Of a DNA stretch of 38,318 nucleotides, positions 1 to 9,384 are shown one piece after another; within the stretch, counting starts at the first letter, position 1, and each line of letters starts with the position of its first letter. This stretch comes from an uncultured Nitrospira sp. GTDB taxonomy: Bacteria > Nitrospirota > Nitrospiria > Nitrospirales > Nitrospiraceae. The notes beneath the pieces are model-generated. The model ran no database searches, was not told the origin of the DNA, and was given only the letters and a program-made list of their open reading frames with translations. Both the position numbers and the translations under genes were made by a program. The stretch is from assembly GCA_902500785.1 (NCBI GenBank), contig CABVRW010000002.1, positions 106,707-145,024 of the forward strand, read 5' to 3'.

Positions 1-2
1 GC

Positions 3-1910
3 GCCGGCGAGGGAATTTTCGGCCTCGACCTGCAAGGTTGCGCAACCTTTGTCAACGCGACCGGGGCACGGATGCTCGGATGGAGTGCGGCCGAGTTGAT
101 CGGCAAACCCATGGCCCTCCTCCTCTACAAAACCGAGGACGGTTCTACGGCGCCCGCTTCAGACCCGTTCTGTCTCTCCTCGGCGCTTCGTGACGGCGCC
201 ATTCACCGCATCCAGAACGACACCTTTGTGAAGAAGGGCGGCGCTGTATTTCCAGTACAGTACGTCACCAGTCCCATCCGTGAGGCGGACCGGACGGTCG
301 GTGTAGTCGTGATCTTTCAGGACATCACCGCGCGCAAGCAGCAGGAGAGCTTACAGCAAGCACAACTCTCCGTCAGCCATATCCTCGCCCAGGCCGGGAC
401 CGTGGAAGAAGCCATCCCGTCACTCCTCCGCATCGCCGGCGAAATGGGGCCATGGTCCATGACGCTCTTATGGCACAGCGGGCCGATGGGAGACAGACTG
501 ACATGTCTGGGAAGCTGGGTTCGACCATCCCACGAATGGGATGAGTTTCTCACGGTCTGTCGCAACAGCGAATTTCCTCCGGGCATGGACTTCCCTGGAA
601 TCGCTTGGGCCACCAAACTCCCGCTCTGGATTCCGGATGTGTTGACAGACACCCGTTTTACCCGAGCACCCACTGCTTCCCGCCTTGGGATACGCGCGGC
701 CTGCATCGTTCCCATCCGGACCGGCAACGTGATTCATGGAGTGCTGGAGTGGTATACCGACACCCCGCGGGCTGCCGACAACCATCTGATCCACATCCTG
801 GCGGACACGGGCATGAAGATCGGACAATTCATCGATCGTGCGCGCGCAGGGCAAGCCTTGCGCGCAACCCATCACATGACCCAAAGCCTGCTGGCCAGCT
901 TACCTGGCGCGATTCTCCTGTGCGGGTGGGACTTGCACATCCAATATGCGAATACGCTCGCCCAACAGTATTTCTCGCTGTCCGGAGAATCCCTGATCGG
1001 ACGGCCTCTTTCCGAATGCCTAGCCCTCAGCCAGTCCGACCTCCAACATGTGGCGATGGAATGGACCGCGCTGCCGGCAGACTCAACCCACCGGCTGTCG
1101 GAACGTGAGTGCGAAGTTACGAATCGGTTGTATCGCTATCGATTTTTTCCGGTGGCGACTCCGGAGTCCTCGCAATATCAGATGGGCATCGTATTATGGG
1201 ATATCACCGAGGACAAGCGCCTCCAGGATCAGCTCATCCAGTCCGAAAAACTCTCCAGCCTCGGCACGATGGTGTCCGGTATGGCGCACGAGATCAACAA
1301 CCCGGCGCAGGCCATTCTCAGCATGGCTGAATTGATCCAGGAAGAAGACGACCCCGGCATGGTCAAGGAGTTCGCCGCCGATATCGTGGGCTATGCCCGT
1401 CACGTCTCCAACGTCGTGCGGGATTTCGCCGGATATGCCCGTTCGGCCGGCCGCGACGGAGAGACGGAAATCGATATGGCCGAGCGTTTGATGGAAGCGG
1501 TCAAGATGGTCAGACGAGGGCCGCATTTCGGCCAAGTGGAGGTCGTCACTCGATTCGAGTCCTCCGCGTTTGTTCGAGCGCGCAAGGGAGAGATCGATCA
1601 GGTCCTGGTCAACCTCATCAGCAACGCGACTCAGGCGATGGAGGGGGTCGGCAGCTTGACGTTAGGGACTGCTCAGGATGGGGCGTGGATCGACGTGACC
1701 ATTGCCGATACCGGTCCGGGAATTCCGGATTCCATCCGACCCAGAATTTTCGATCCGTTCTTCACCACCAAACCATCGGAGAAAGGGACCGGACTCGGAC
1801 TCAGTATCGTGCATAAGATCGTGACGAAGTATGCCGGAATCATCACAGTAGACAGCACCGCAGGCCATGGCACGACCTTCAGACTCCGGTTCCCGGCACT
1901 ATCCCAGTAA
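3..1910 (+). CDS. PAS-GAF-PAS sensor histidine kinase (5' end outside window)
   Basis: Two-component sensor kinase, predicted to autophosphorylate on His and pass phosphate to a response regulator that is not in the window. The frame is open from base 3, and the residues before the first ATG (base 72) already form a PAS core (GIFGLDLQG, then ARMLGWSAAELIGKP), so the true start lies upstream and the ATG at 72 is internal. Order: PAS; a GAF-like sensor (about nt 390-850); a second PAS (about nt 890-1210); HisKA with the phospho-acceptor His in GMAHEINNPAQA (His codon at 1287); HATPase_c with N-box NLISNATQAM and G-boxes DTGPGIPD and GTGLGLSI. No membrane segment is visible in this part. It is NtrB-like in its catalytic half. 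The signal is unknown. It is convergent with the next gene. Confidence 0.93.
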   Translation, partial: AGEGIFGLDLQGCATFVNATGARMLGWSAAELIGKPMALLLYKTEDGSTAPASDPFCLSSALRDGAIHRIQNDTFVKKGGAVFPVQYVTSPIREADRTVGVVVIFQDITARKQQESLQQAQLSVSHILAQAGTVEEAIPSLLRIAGEMGPWSMTLLWHSGPMGDRLTCLGSWVRPSHEWDEFLTVCRNSEFPPGMDFPGIAWATKLPLWIPDVLTDTRFTRAPTASRLGIRAACIVPIRTGNVIHGVLEWYTDTPRAADNHLIHILADTGMKIGQFIDRARAGQALRATHHMTQSLLASLPGAILLCGWDLHIQYANTLAQQYFSLSGESLIGRPLSECLALSQSDLQHVAMEWTALPADSTHRLSERECEVTNRLYRYRFFPVATPESSQYQMGIVLWDITEDKRLQDQLIQSEKLSSLGTMVSGMAHEINNPAQAILSMAELIQEEDDPGMVKEFAADIVGYARHVSNVVRDFAGYARSAGRDGETEIDMAERLMEAVKMVRRGPHFGQVEVVTRFESSAFVRARKGEIDQVLVNLISNATQAMEGVGSLTLGTAQDGAWIDVTIADTGPGIPDSIRPRIFDPFFTTKPSEKGTGLGLSIVHKIVTKYAGIITVDSTAGHGTTFRLRFPALSQ

Positions 1911-2001
1911 CAGGAACGTGCCATGGCCAAGGATCCTCCATTGCGAACACCGGTGAGGTTGAAGCGGAACGGCTGCAGATAAGGGGGATGGGCGAACGTG
2001 C

Positions 2002-2763
2002 TTAGGGCTGCGAGGGAGAGGAACCGGCCCGCTTAAAGACCGAGCGCAATCCGAAATAGGCGAACGAATCTTTCAGATTGGAATACAGGCGCTTGAACGC
2101 GCCCATGTCAGGATTGGTCACATACTCCATGGTCAACACGATCCGCTCCTCCTGCGCTCCGAGCGGCGTCACGGCATGCCACAGTTTGTCGCCATTGAAG
2201 ATCACTAGATCACCTGGTGCTGTAGCCAACTCACGATGCACTGGCTGCTTTCCCGGCACATCTTTGAAGAGGTCACAGACGAGGCGGCATTGCTGGGACT
2301 GATCGACCAACCCCATCAAGATGGTGTACCGAGCGCCTTTGTAATAGGACGTATCGTAGTGATATCCAATGTGGTCACCGGCTTCCGTGTAGTAATACAG
2401 GGCACAGGAGTGAGGATCGTTGTCGGGACAGAGCAAGAGATTGACTTTGGTCAACCGGTTGAGCAGCCCCCGAAAGGCCTCGGAGCGATACAGCTCGATG
2501 AACTGCGGCGCCTGCTCCCGTACCGCATAATAGCTAACACTACCGCCTTTTTTATGCCCGGGAATATAGTTGCGGTTCAATCCGGACTTGAGCACCTGGG
2601 CTTGCGAAGCCAATGTGGCCTCTACAAAATCGCGCGGCAAAAACTCCGGGATATACAGGAACTCGTTCTGGTCCCAATATTCACGCTCCAAGCGGTCGAG
2701 ATCCAACGCCGCGATCGCCCGCTCCATCACCTCGGTCACACTGCCTGTACAGGTTGGGCTCAT
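2002..2763 (-). CDS. 2OG-Fe(II) dioxygenase family protein
   Basis: Predicted non-haem iron, 2-oxoglutarate-dependent oxygenase. The iron triad is visible as His-x-Asp in HIGYHYDTSYY and a distal His in DKLWHAVTP, followed by the 2OG-binding Arg in ERIVLTMEY; the double-stranded beta-helix spans roughly residues 110-220. The best start is the ATG at 2763, preceded by a GAGGGA ribosome-binding site five to six bases upstream; a GTG at 2796 would add 11 residues but lacks such a site. No signal peptide, so probably cytosolic. It is the last gene of a long minus-strand run, 85 bases after lolA. Substrate unknown: prolyl-hydroxylase-like small-molecule or protein hydroxylation are both possible. 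Confidence 0.82.
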   Translation of the reverse strand: MSPTCTGSVTEVMERAIAALDLDRLEREYWDQNEFLYIPEFLPRDFVEATLASQAQVLKSGLNRNYIPGHKKGGSVSYYAVREQAPQFIELYRSEAFRGLLNRLTKVNLLLCPDNDPHSCALYYYTEAGDHIGYHYDTSYYKGARYTILMGLVDQSQQCRLVCDLFKDVPGKQPVHRELATAPGDLVIFNGDKLWHAVTPLGAQEERIVLTMEYVTNPDMGAFKRLYSNLKDSFAYFGLRSVFKRAGSSPSQP

Positions 2764-2848
2764 GCTTCCCTCGCCGAATCCTGATTCATCGTTCACTCAT
2801 GACATCCAGCGAGGCACAGGCCACGCCGCAGGATATTTTACCAGCTTC

Positions 2849-3571
2849 TTAGGGTCGGCTCAGCACCGGCGCTCTCACAATTTCTACATCGGCCGGCGCC
2901 TTGAAATCAAATAGGTCATCCTTCAGGCCGCTGTTCGACTTCAGCTCTGAAAACTCGAAGGTGGCGACATTCCCACTGACCTCGTGGAGCGCGATAGTCC
3001 TGAGAAAGTAGGTCTTCGGCTGCACTTCGATCACGATCTTCTGAATCGCGCGCTCCGGTTCGGCACGCCCCTGTTTCGGGGTCAAGGACACCAACAGAAT
3101 ACCTCCGGCCCCTCGCTCCTTGTTCGCCGTCGGCTCAATATCGAACTCCTCATCCAACTTGGCCATCCCTTGCAGCAACTGCAGCGGCGCCTGGGAGGCG
3201 GCCATATAGGTGAGCTTGCCGACCAGTACCTGCTTATGCTCCGGAACATACATTTTCACGTCGTCTTTGTTGACGTAAATTTCTTCTGTCGCCGGTTCGA
3301 TATAGTCCCACCGCAGACGTCCGGGTTTCTTGACATAGAAATGTCCCGTCGAGATCACAGGCGTGGAAAATCCTTCGATTCGGGTTTTCTGAGTAAAGGA
3401 GGCCTGTAAATCCTTGGTCTTTTCATACCGCGCTTGAATTTTCTTCACGACGTCTTGGACTTCCTGCAGCACCTGCGCGTCGACCGGTTGTTCATCGGCC
3501 CTCACCGATTGAGGAACGGCCACGCCGCCACTTAAACACAGTAGCGCAATGATTGAGAATATCCGCATCAT
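2849..3571 (-). CDS. lolA: Outer-membrane lipoprotein carrier protein LolA
   Basis: Periplasmic chaperone that takes lipoproteins released by LolCDE and delivers them to the outer membrane. The 240-residue product has an N-terminal signal peptide (hydrophobic IFSIIALLCLSGGVAV, cleavage probably near RADE). It then shows the LolA hallmarks: the LQASFTQKT segment, GHFYVKKPGRLRWDY, VNKDDVKMYVPEHKQV, and a C-terminal EFSELKSNSGLKDDLFDFK strand. The two possible ATGs (3571 and 3568) are adjacent; the stop of ftsK overlaps the first, so the two genes are translationally coupled. ftsK-lolA adjacency is also familiar from proteobacteria. The presence of LolA argues for an outer membrane with sorted lipoproteins, consistent with the several lipobox proteins in this window. 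Confidence 0.92.
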   Translation of the reverse strand: MMRIFSIIALLCLSGGVAVPQSVRADEQPVDAQVLQEVQDVVKKIQARYEKTKDLQASFTQKTRIEGFSTPVISTGHFYVKKPGRLRWDYIEPATEEIYVNKDDVKMYVPEHKQVLVGKLTYMAASQAPLQLLQGMAKLDEEFDIEPTANKERGAGGILLVSLTPKQGRAEPERAIQKIVIEVQPKTYFLRTIALHEVSGNVATFEFSELKSNSGLKDDLFDFKAPADVEIVRAPVLSRP

Positions 3572-5997
3572 GCCTCATCTCCACCGACCGGACCGCGACG
3601 GCCCAACACCTCTCGGCGCCCATCGCGGCCGGCCGCTCCGACCACGCCTTCCGACTCCATCTGCTCGATCATGCGCGCCGCCCGCGGATATCCCACACGC
3701 AGGCGCCGTTGGATCAGCGAGGCGGACGCCTGACCGGTCGACAACACCAGGTCTTTCGCTTGTTCATAGACCTCATCCTTGGCCTGTTCCTCTTCCGCCT
3801 CATCGATCTTGAGCGATTGCAATTCACGGCAGTAGGAGGGCAGCGCCTGTTTTTTCACGAATTCGACCACTCGCCGCACATCATCGTCCGACACATAGGA
3901 TCCGTGAATCCGCATCAATTTCCCGGTCCCTGAAGCGAGATACAACATGTCGCCGCGTCCGAGCAAGGCCTCAGCCCCATTGGCATCGAGAATGGTGCGA
4001 GAGTCGGTCTTGGAGGAGACTTGAAACGCGATACGCGCCGGAAAGTTGGCTTTAATGAGACCGGTCAACACATCGACCGACGGTCGTTGGGTCGCCAGCA
4101 CAAGGTGAATTCCCGAGGCGCGTGCCATCTGCGCCAACCGCGCAATTTTGTCTTCCACATCCTTCGGCGCCACCATCATGAGATCGGCCAACTCATCGAT
4201 CATCACCATGATATAGGGCAAGGGCTCCGGCGGACTCGGTCTCACCGAAGCGGTCGGTCCATTGTCGCCGGCCGGTTCGGCATCCTCTCCCCTCGAAAGC
4301 CGCTCTTCTTCAGGAAGAAATGTGAGCTCAACCTGCTCGGGCTTGCCGGATTGCCACACATCCAACACCGCCCCTTGCACTTCGGCAATCCGCCGATTGT
4401 AGGCATCGATGCTGCGCACCCCTGCCTCGGCCAGCAGCTTGTACCGTCGTTCCATTTCCTGGACCACCCACCCCAACCCGCGTGCAGCCGATTTGGGATC
4501 GGTGATCACAGGACGAAGCAGATGCGGAATGCCGTCGTAACTTTGGAACTCCAACATTTTGGGATCGATGAGGAGCAGTTTCACTTCATCCGGCCTGGCA
4601 CTGAACAGAATGCTCAACAACATCGTGTTTAAACTTACGCTCTTGCCGGCTCCGGTGGCGCCAGCGACCAGGAGGTGGGGCATCGTTTTCAGATCGGCGC
4701 TGACGGCGCCGCCGAAAATATCTTTCCCCAGCGCCAGACTGAGTTTGGAACGCGAGCGGGAGAAGGAATCGCTGGTGACGACTTCCTTCATCGACACCGT
4801 TTCGCGGTGAGGATTCGGCACCTCGATTCCGACGACCGATTTCCCGGGGAGCGGCGCCACGATGCGCAAACTGATGGCTTTGAGCGCCAAGGCCAGGTCA
4901 TCGGCCAGGTTCACGATACGCGCGACCTTGGTGCCCGGCGCGGGCTCGAATTCATACATCGTCACGACCGGCCCCGGACGCACCTCCGTCACCCGTCCTT
5001 CGATCGCAAAACTTTTCAGCGCTTTGGTCAGAATCTCGGATTGAAGCTTCAGTTCATCGTCGCTCAAACGGGCGAGAGGACCGGAGGGATCGCTCAGCAA
5101 TTCCTGCGGATCCGGCAACACATACCCGTCCGACACGGAAGGACTCGTCGCCACCGCTGCTGGCTCTTCCGCGGAAACCGCTCGCTTTTCGACCTTCATC
5201 GGGGGCTGAATCTTGGGAGGAATCACGGGAACGGCGATCTGCTCCACCGCTTCGGCCACCACTTGCACCTCGCGATCGAACGTCTGCTCTCCCGCCTCGC
5301 GTGACACACGCGGTTTTTTTTCACGGGGTCGCTTCGGCGCATCCTCCTGCTTTGCCGGCCACTCCGACAACAGCTCGGCCACCCGCTCACGCACGGCTCT
5401 CCACCAATCCGGAAGCCGCTGCAACAGCACCGTCAGCGATACAGGCACCGTAAACAGGAGCGCCACCATCAGGCCGGTGAGAATCACAATATGCGCGCCG
5501 GTGGTGGCGAAATATGATCGGATCCCATCGGCCAACACCTGGCCGATGAGCCCACCAGCCAAACCACGATTGACCCATCCGCTGGAAATCGTCGGAACAG
5601 CCGTCACTTCCAAATGGAGCAGCGCGCTCAAGAACACCATGGCCGCCAAGCCGCTCCCGGCATTCCTGAGTCGCATGGTGAGAGGGAGAGGCGTGAAACA
5701 GCGCGCACCGAGCAGTCCAAGCAGAATCGGAAAGAGATAGGCGGCGCCGCCGACCATAAAAAAACAGGCGGCCGCCGACAGCGCCCCCACCGACCCGATC
5801 ATGTTTTTGGGCTGATGGCCGGCTGCTCCGGATGCCGCCATCGATTTGGCGTCGCCGGGAACGAACGACACCAGACTGAGCAGGATCAAGAGACCGGCGG
5901 CGATCAGGAGAACCCCGATCACTTCGCGCTTCACATGAGAGGAACGGGAAGGGGCTGAGCGGGCGTCACCGCGCTTTGCCGTGGTGGATACACCCAT
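3568..5997 (-). CDS. ftsK: DNA translocase FtsK/SpoIIIE
   Basis: Septal DNA pump that moves chromosome termini apart during division and activates XerCD at dif. With the ATG at 5997 it has 809 residues. It shows about four membrane segments in residues 20-190, a Glu/Lys/Pro-rich linker (about 205-290), and a RecA-like motor with Walker A GATGAGKS (about 446-453) and Walker B IMVMIDELAD (about 596-605). A C-terminal winged-helix gamma domain (about 740-800, with GQASASLIQRRLRVGYPRA) is the type that reads KOPS. An in-frame upstream ATG (6081) would add 28 poorly conserved residues, so 5997 is preferred, although no strong ribosome-binding site is seen. Between the two Walker motifs is a Glu/Pro-rich loop (about 555-590) that looks longer than usual. 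Confidence 0.95.
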   Translation of the reverse strand: MGVSTTAKRGDARSAPSRSSHVKREVIGVLLIAAGLLILLSLVSFVPGDAKSMAASGAAGHQPKNMIGSVGALSAAACFFMVGGAAYLFPILLGLLGARCFTPLPLTMRLRNAGSGLAAMVFLSALLHLEVTAVPTISSGWVNRGLAGGLIGQVLADGIRSYFATTGAHIVILTGLMVALLFTVPVSLTVLLQRLPDWWRAVRERVAELLSEWPAKQEDAPKRPREKKPRVSREAGEQTFDREVQVVAEAVEQIAVPVIPPKIQPPMKVEKRAVSAEEPAAVATSPSVSDGYVLPDPQELLSDPSGPLARLSDDELKLQSEILTKALKSFAIEGRVTEVRPGPVVTMYEFEPAPGTKVARIVNLADDLALALKAISLRIVAPLPGKSVVGIEVPNPHRETVSMKEVVTSDSFSRSRSKLSLALGKDIFGGAVSADLKTMPHLLVAGATGAGKSVSLNTMLLSILFSARPDEVKLLLIDPKMLEFQSYDGIPHLLRPVITDPKSAARGLGWVVQEMERRYKLLAEAGVRSIDAYNRRIAEVQGAVLDVWQSGKPEQVELTFLPEEERLSRGEDAEPAGDNGPTASVRPSPPEPLPYIMVMIDELADLMMVAPKDVEDKIARLAQMARASGIHLVLATQRPSVDVLTGLIKANFPARIAFQVSSKTDSRTILDANGAEALLGRGDMLYLASGTGKLMRIHGSYVSDDDVRRVVEFVKKQALPSYCRELQSLKIDEAEEEQAKDEVYEQAKDLVLSTGQASASLIQRRLRVGYPRAARMIEQMESEGVVGAAGRDGRREVLGRRGPVGGDEA

Positions 5998-6096
5998 GCG
6001 GCGGATCGTAGCACAGGGAAAACGCCTTTTCAAACAAAGGGGCAATGTCGCGCAAGCCAATGACGCCCTGCCCATCACCACTCACAGCGCTCAGGG

Positions 6097-6900
6097 TCAC
6101 CCCGAATGGCGATCAAACGCGGCTGAGAGGGATTGGTACGCGTCCAATGTGAGCATCTCCGCTCTGGCTTGGGGCGGCACGCCGGCTGCCTCTGTCGCCC
6201 GGGCGATCCTTTCCGGAGGATACCCTTCATCGCGCAGAGAATTCACCAGCGTCTTGCGGCGATGGGCGAACGACGCTCGTACCAGTCGCCTGAATCGTTC
6301 GTGACGGATCGGATCGAACCCCTCGTGCGGTTTGATCGCGAGGTGGACAACCGCTGATCCGACGGTCGGACGCGGGCGAAAACAATTCGCAGACACACGG
6401 AAGGCCACCTCCACCTTCGCCGCCTCCTGGGTCAACACCGAGAGCACCCCGTAGTCCTCGCCGTTCGGTTTGGCCGCCAGCCTGAGCGCCACTTCCGTTT
6501 GCAGCATCAGCACCATTCGATCGAGATGAGCGCGTGCATCGAGCAGGGCAAACAAAATCGGCGTGGAGACATAGTACGGGAGGTTCGCCACCACCACCGT
6601 ATGCGGCGGCAGACTCTCGAATGGAAAATCCAGCGCATCCCCGATCCGAAGGTCCAAATTGCGGCAATGGCCGAGACTCTCCTGCAGATGGGGCTGCAAC
6701 TGCGGGTCGATTTCAACCGCAATGACTCGCCCCGCTTCGGCGCACAAGCCGGCCGTCAGCGCACCCCGGCCAGGCCCGATTTCCAGCACGGTGTCGTCCG
6801 AACGAAGCGCCGCCAGGGACACGATCTTGCGGACGATGTTCGGATCGATGAGGAAATTCTGACCGAGTCGCTTCAGGGCCGGAGGAAAGGAGGCAGCCAT
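6097..6900 (-). CDS. ksgA: 16S rRNA dimethyladenosine transferase RsmA/KsgA
   Basis: SAM-dependent enzyme that dimethylates two adjacent adenines near the 3' end of 16S rRNA (A1518/A1519 in E. coli numbering) during small-subunit maturation. The 267-residue product has every family hallmark: LGQNFLID (12-19), SAM-binding EIGPGRGALT (40-49), acidic EID (63-65) and the catalytic-loop motif NLPYY (106-110), followed by the helical C-terminal domain with FAHRRKTLVNSL. Start ATG at 6900. It lies 16 bases behind a small conserved unknown gene and near pdxA, recalling the pdxA-ksgA neighbourhood of enterobacteria. Length is normal. Confidence 0.95.
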   Translation of the reverse strand: MAASFPPALKRLGQNFLIDPNIVRKIVSLAALRSDDTVLEIGPGRGALTAGLCAEAGRVIAVEIDPQLQPHLQESLGHCRNLDLRIGDALDFPFESLPPHTVVVANLPYYVSTPILFALLDARAHLDRMVLMLQTEVALRLAAKPNGEDYGVLSVLTQEAAKVEVAFRVSANCFRPRPTVGSAVVHLAIKPHEGFDPIRHERFRRLVRASFAHRRKTLVNSLRDEGYPPERIARATEAAGVPPQARAEMLTLDAYQSLSAAFDRHSG

Positions 6901-6916
6901 ACTCTCGCGCGGCTTT

Positions 6917-7237
6917 CTACCCGGCGGCCGGAGGGGCCGCTGTCCGAAGGCGTTTGGCGAGCGTCACGAGAAAAGACCGATAACATTCCACCTCATCGGT
7001 GAACTCTTCGATCAGATCGTTGGTGAAGGCGATACCGGGATTTTTTCGCGCCAGCTCATCCGCCTCTTTTTGTCCGGCATGTTGTTGGAGCAAGGCTACC
7101 GTGCGGGTCTTCCAATGCCCCATGCGCTCAGCGCCTAAGGTGGTATTGAAGTCCTGAACGGCCCGTTTCGCGATCGCATCCAACTCCTTCACCTGCTGAT
7201 CGATCATCGTCGCCGCGGGAGGTCCTGTATCTGACAT
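6917..7237 (-). CDS. Small unknown protein between pdxA and ksgA (106 aa)
   Basis: I do not recognise the family. The product is short, soluble, mostly helical by eye and charged, with an Ala/Pro-rich C-terminal end (RTAAPPAAG) and no signal or membrane segment. The gene call is supported by a strong ribosome-binding site (AGGAG, eight bases before the ATG at 7237), by an 18-base gap from pdxA and a 16-base gap to ksgA on the same strand, and by codon use like its neighbours. Its placement suggests co-transcription with pdxA and ksgA, but no functional claim follows from that. Confidence 0.75.
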   Translation of the reverse strand: MSDTGPPAATMIDQQVKELDAIAKRAVQDFNTTLGAERMGHWKTRTVALLQQHAGQKEADELARKNPGIAFTNDLIEEFTDEVECYRSFLVTLAKRLRTAAPPAAG

Positions 7238-7255
7238 GAATGTGACTCCTCTTTC

Positions 7256-8290
7256 CTATCGGGACGTTTGTTTGACCGGTGACCAGGACTTGGCCAGACG
7301 GGCCGCCACCTTCACCGCCTCCAGCAGACTCCCATGCTCGGCAACCCCTTTGCCTGCAATATCGTAGGCTGTCCCATGATCCACTGAGGTCCGGATAATG
7401 GGCAGACCGACGGTTAGATTCACGCAGGTCCCGAAGGCGACCAACTTGAGAGGGATGAGCCCTTGATCGTGATACATCGCCACCACCCCATCATACGCAC
7501 CTCGGGCCGCCTTTCCGAACAACGTGTCGGCGGGGAGCGGATCACTGGCCTTGATGCCGGCGGCCCTGGCCAGTCGCACGGCCGGAGCAATGCTGGTCGC
7601 CTCTTCATTGCCGAACAGGCCATGTTCGCCGGCATGCGGATTCAAGGCCGCCACGCCGATCCTGGGACGCGCAATCCCGAAATACTTCGTCAGCCCAAGA
7701 TGGGCAAGACGGATTGCCTTCGCGATCCGGTCCGTGGTCAGCAACGGAGAGAGCGCGTTAATCGCCACATGCGTGGTGGTGAACATGATTTTCAGCGGCC
7801 CGCCGACAATCATCATTCCGAACTCTTTGGTCTGGGTCAGCTCCGCCAACAGCTCCGTATGCCCCGGATAGTGATACCCGGCCATGTTCATCGCTTCTTT
7901 GTTGATGGGCGCCGTGACGATCCCGTCCAAGCTCCCCGCCTGCGCCAATTCGACCGCCCGCTTGATACACGCGATAGAGGCGGCACCCGTCACCGCCGTG
8001 GCCACACCCATTCGAAACGTCGGTAATGGGCCCTCCAGCGGGTCCGCTACCGCCACCTGTCCGACCTTCAACCGCAAGCTGTTCGTCGGCTGAAACTCCA
8101 CTACCTGGAAGGGCAACTTCAACCAGGTGATCGTCCGCTCCATCACGCGGCGAGATCCGATGACGACCGGGCAACAGAGGCGTGTCAGGGCCTTGTCGGC
8201 CAAGGCCTTGGCGATCACCTCCGGTCCGATCCCGGCCGGATCTCCCATGGTAAGGCCCAGCAGAGGACGCGAGGCTCCCCGCTTGACCAT
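7256..8290 (-). CDS. pdxA: 4-hydroxythreonine-4-phosphate dehydrogenase PdxA
   Basis: Oxidises 4-phosphohydroxy-L-threonine in the DXP-dependent pyridoxal-5'-phosphate pathway. From the ATG at 8290 the protein has 344 residues. It opens with the family motif LTMGDPAGIGPE (13-24). The three metal-binding His residues expected from E. coli PdxA are visible as FTTTHVAI (H174), LNPHAGEHG (H219) and AMYHDQGL (H274), and the end carries RTSVDHGTAYDIAGKG. A second ATG at 8326 would add 12 residues and overlap the upstream exchanger gene by 11 bases; 8290 gives the usual spacing of the N-terminal motif and leaves a 25-base gap. Neither start has a clear ribosome-binding site, so coupling to the upstream gene is possible. 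Confidence 0.93.
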   Translation of the reverse strand: MVKRGASRPLLGLTMGDPAGIGPEVIAKALADKALTRLCCPVVIGSRRVMERTITWLKLPFQVVEFQPTNSLRLKVGQVAVADPLEGPLPTFRMGVATAVTGAASIACIKRAVELAQAGSLDGIVTAPINKEAMNMAGYHYPGHTELLAELTQTKEFGMMIVGGPLKIMFTTTHVAINALSPLLTTDRIAKAIRLAHLGLTKYFGIARPRIGVAALNPHAGEHGLFGNEEATSIAPAVRLARAAGIKASDPLPADTLFGKAARGAYDGVVAMYHDQGLIPLKLVAFGTCVNLTVGLPIIRTSVDHGTAYDIAGKGVAEHGSLLEAVKVAARLAKSWSPVKQTSR

Positions 8291-8315
8291 TGCCGTGCGA
8301 CGAGTGACGATGTTG

Positions 8316-9329
8316 TTACGAGCCATGCATATACAAGAAGAATGTGTATCCAAGGTACAGTAGTGCACTGCCGCTGAGCAACCAGGGCCGCCAATGCCCG
8401 GACCAGACCGCCTGAAGTAAACTGAATCCCATCGCGACGACGGCGAGGACCATCGTGGCCAGCGCCGTCGCCCCCAGGGTCCATTCAGTGCCGAGCAACC
8501 CGACAGAGACGGGAAACGTACCCTGAAACACCATCGCACCGGTCACGTTTCCGACCGCCAGGCGATCTTTCTTGCGGTACAGCCAGAGGAAGCTGTTCGA
8601 CATCTCAGGCAATTCAGTGGCCAGCGGAGCGATCAACAACGCGAGGATTAGCGGCGATACCTGCATTTCCGCTGAAATCGAGTTCGCCGCCGTCACAAAT
8701 AGATGGGCTCCGCCGACCAGGCCCAGCAACCCCACGAGTCCCTGCGCTCCGATCACCAGATAAGAGGGGTGGGAGGACCGGCGGGCGAACAATAGGGGTT
8801 CGAGATCACTGCTTCCTTCCACTTCCTCGTCTTCCGCTGAAAATTTCAGCTTCATGTAATAGACATACATCCCCAACAGCACCACGGCGACAGCGGCATG
8901 AAACAGCCGTGAAGGAATCATCGCGCAGATCAATGCGAGCACATAACTGATGAGGAAGAAGCTGATATCGACCCGGACTTCGCCGTAATTGAGCTTGAAG
9001 GTCGCCGTCCGTTTACCGAGCTTCGCGTAGAGCAACAACAACAGCGCGAGAATGGGCAGGACCAGCGTGCTCAGCATGAACGGCGCGCCGAGAATGGCGC
9101 CCAGACCGACTTCCATCTGCTCTCGCCCGGCCCCGAAGAAAATGGCGATGATCGGAATGGACGTCTCCGGAAGGGTCGTCCCGACCGCTGCGAAGACGCT
9201 CCCGACCGCGCCTTCAGAGATATTCAGGCGTTTTCCGAGCCACTCGATGCCGTTCGTGAAGAGATGACACCCAGTCAGGGTGATGACGACCGAGGCCACA
9301 AACAATCCTACATAGAGCAGGATCGTCAC
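8316..9329 (-). CDS. Na+/Ca2+ exchanger family (CaCA) antiporter
   Basis: Inner-membrane cation antiporter of the CaCA superfamily with about ten membrane segments. Both alpha-repeat motifs are present: GSVFAAVGTTLPETSIP in the N-terminal half and LIAPLATELPEMSNS in the C-terminal half, with their ion-binding Glu residues. These are separated by an acidic cytoplasmic loop (SAEDEEVEGSSDLEP). The start is uncertain: a GTG at 9329 begins directly at the first membrane helix, as in family members. A TTG at 9413 would add a charged 28-residue lead and overlap larC by 29 bases. I prefer 9329. Substrate could be Ca2+ or another divalent cation; the sequence alone does not decide this. Confidence 0.87.
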   Translation of the reverse strand: MTILLYVGLFVASVVITLTGCHLFTNGIEWLGKRLNISEGAVGSVFAAVGTTLPETSIPIIAIFFGAGREQMEVGLGAILGAPFMLSTLVLPILALLLLLYAKLGKRTATFKLNYGEVRVDISFFLISYVLALICAMIPSRLFHAAVAVVLLGMYVYYMKLKFSAEDEEVEGSSDLEPLLFARRSSHPSYLVIGAQGLVGLLGLVGGAHLFVTAANSISAEMQVSPLILALLIAPLATELPEMSNSFLWLYRKKDRLAVGNVTGAMVFQGTFPVSVGLLGTEWTLGATALATMVLAVVAMGFSLLQAVWSGHWRPWLLSGSALLYLGYTFFLYMHGS

Positions 9330-9384
9330 AAACGGCCCCGCAGGGAGTCTGCTCGGGACAGCGAGGCAGCGGCGGTGGCTGTCT

